This document shows, piece by piece, positions 5,781 to 5,971 of a DNA stretch of 5,971 bases. The notes under the pieces were generated by a model that did not search any database, was not told the origin of the DNA, and was given only the letters and a program-made list of their open reading frames with translations. The stretch spans positions 1 to 5,971 of the forward strand of contig JBELIU010000180.1 of assembly GCA_042090735.1 (NCBI GenBank), written 5' to 3'. Position 1 is the first letter of the stretch. Each line of letters begins with the position of its first letter. Position numbers and translations under genes: made by a program. This stretch comes from Novosphingopyxis sp042090735. Lineage in GTDB: Bacteria > Pseudomonadota > Alphaproteobacteria > Sphingomonadales > Sphingomonadaceae.

Positions 5781-5971
5781 GGGTCGAGAGCTAGCGGCGC
5801 GATGGCCACGCATCAACTGCGGAGGTGCCTCCACACTTAAAAGGGATTGAGCCGCAAATTCGTCGAAGCCGCCTGTCGGCAATCACTGCAAGTGCGGCGA
5901 ACTATCGGCCGCAAACACTAGGCTTCGTGGACAAAGCTTGACCTGAGACTGAGCGCTTGATTCAAGGCTAC
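5781..5971. other. Region upstream of hisI without a recognisable gene
   Basis: About 190 bp. I see no supported coding region, RNA gene or clear promoter. It contains a short dyad GGAGG-TG-CCTCC (5821-5832), a repeated octamer GCCGCAAA (5851-5858 and 5908-5915), and a 7-bp inverted pair CGAAGCC/GGCTTCG (5864-5870 and 5921-5927). The hisI promoter should lie here. The reading frame of hisI stays open back to 5882, but that extension does not look like HisI sequence. Confidence 0.5.

Noticed and set aside
5851..5927. GCCGCAAA direct repeat and CGAAGCC/GGCTTCG inverted pair upstream of hisI, considered as an attachment site or mobile-element remnant
   Set aside because: The matches are only 7-8 bp, 50-58 bp apart, and no integrase, transposase or tRNA is nearby; chance is sufficient.

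Overview
The window looks like a chromosomal segment of a high-GC alphaproteobacterium, most likely a sphingomonad (Sphingomonadales). The basis is the fabD-fabG-acpP order, protein sequences of sphingomonad type (for example a FabG beginning MFDLSGMTALVTGASGG), and dispersed copies of an element with the core CTTCGACAAGCTCAG, which I recall as common between sphingomonad genes. The lineage is inferred from recall; no search was run.

Every gene I can support lies on the minus strand, so the window is best read from right to left. From 5971 to 5781 there is about 190 bp with no recognisable gene. Then comes hisI (5780-5418, histidine biosynthesis). Its stop codon overlaps the GTG start of a small cysteine-rich lipoprotein gene of unknown function (5421-4897). 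A 239-bp gap holds REP-like doublet 3 and the promoter/operator of a MerR-family regulator gene (4657-4205). That regulator is followed 38 bp later by a long acyl-CoA dehydrogenase of the DmdC/FadE-like type (4166-2379), probably in the same transcript. A 189-bp gap holds REP-like doublet 2. Next is the fatty acid synthesis cluster: fabD (2189-1239), REP-like doublet 1, fabG (1099-359), a 155-bp leader with a hairpin, and acpP (203-1), cut by the window edge.

FabD loads malonyl groups onto ACP, AcpP carries the growing chain and FabG reduces the 3-ketoacyl-ACP, so these three genes form one functional unit. The MerR-acyl-CoA dehydrogenase pair next to it is a separate catabolic, probably substrate-induced unit. 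Its promoter has a 7-bp dyad placed between a TTGACG -35 box and the -10 region, the classic MerR layout.

I see no phage, CRISPR, toxin-antitoxin, transposase, rRNA or tRNA gene, and nothing I would call a new biological system. The most informative non-coding signals are the three REP-like doublets, whose arms show compensatory base changes, and the MerR operator.
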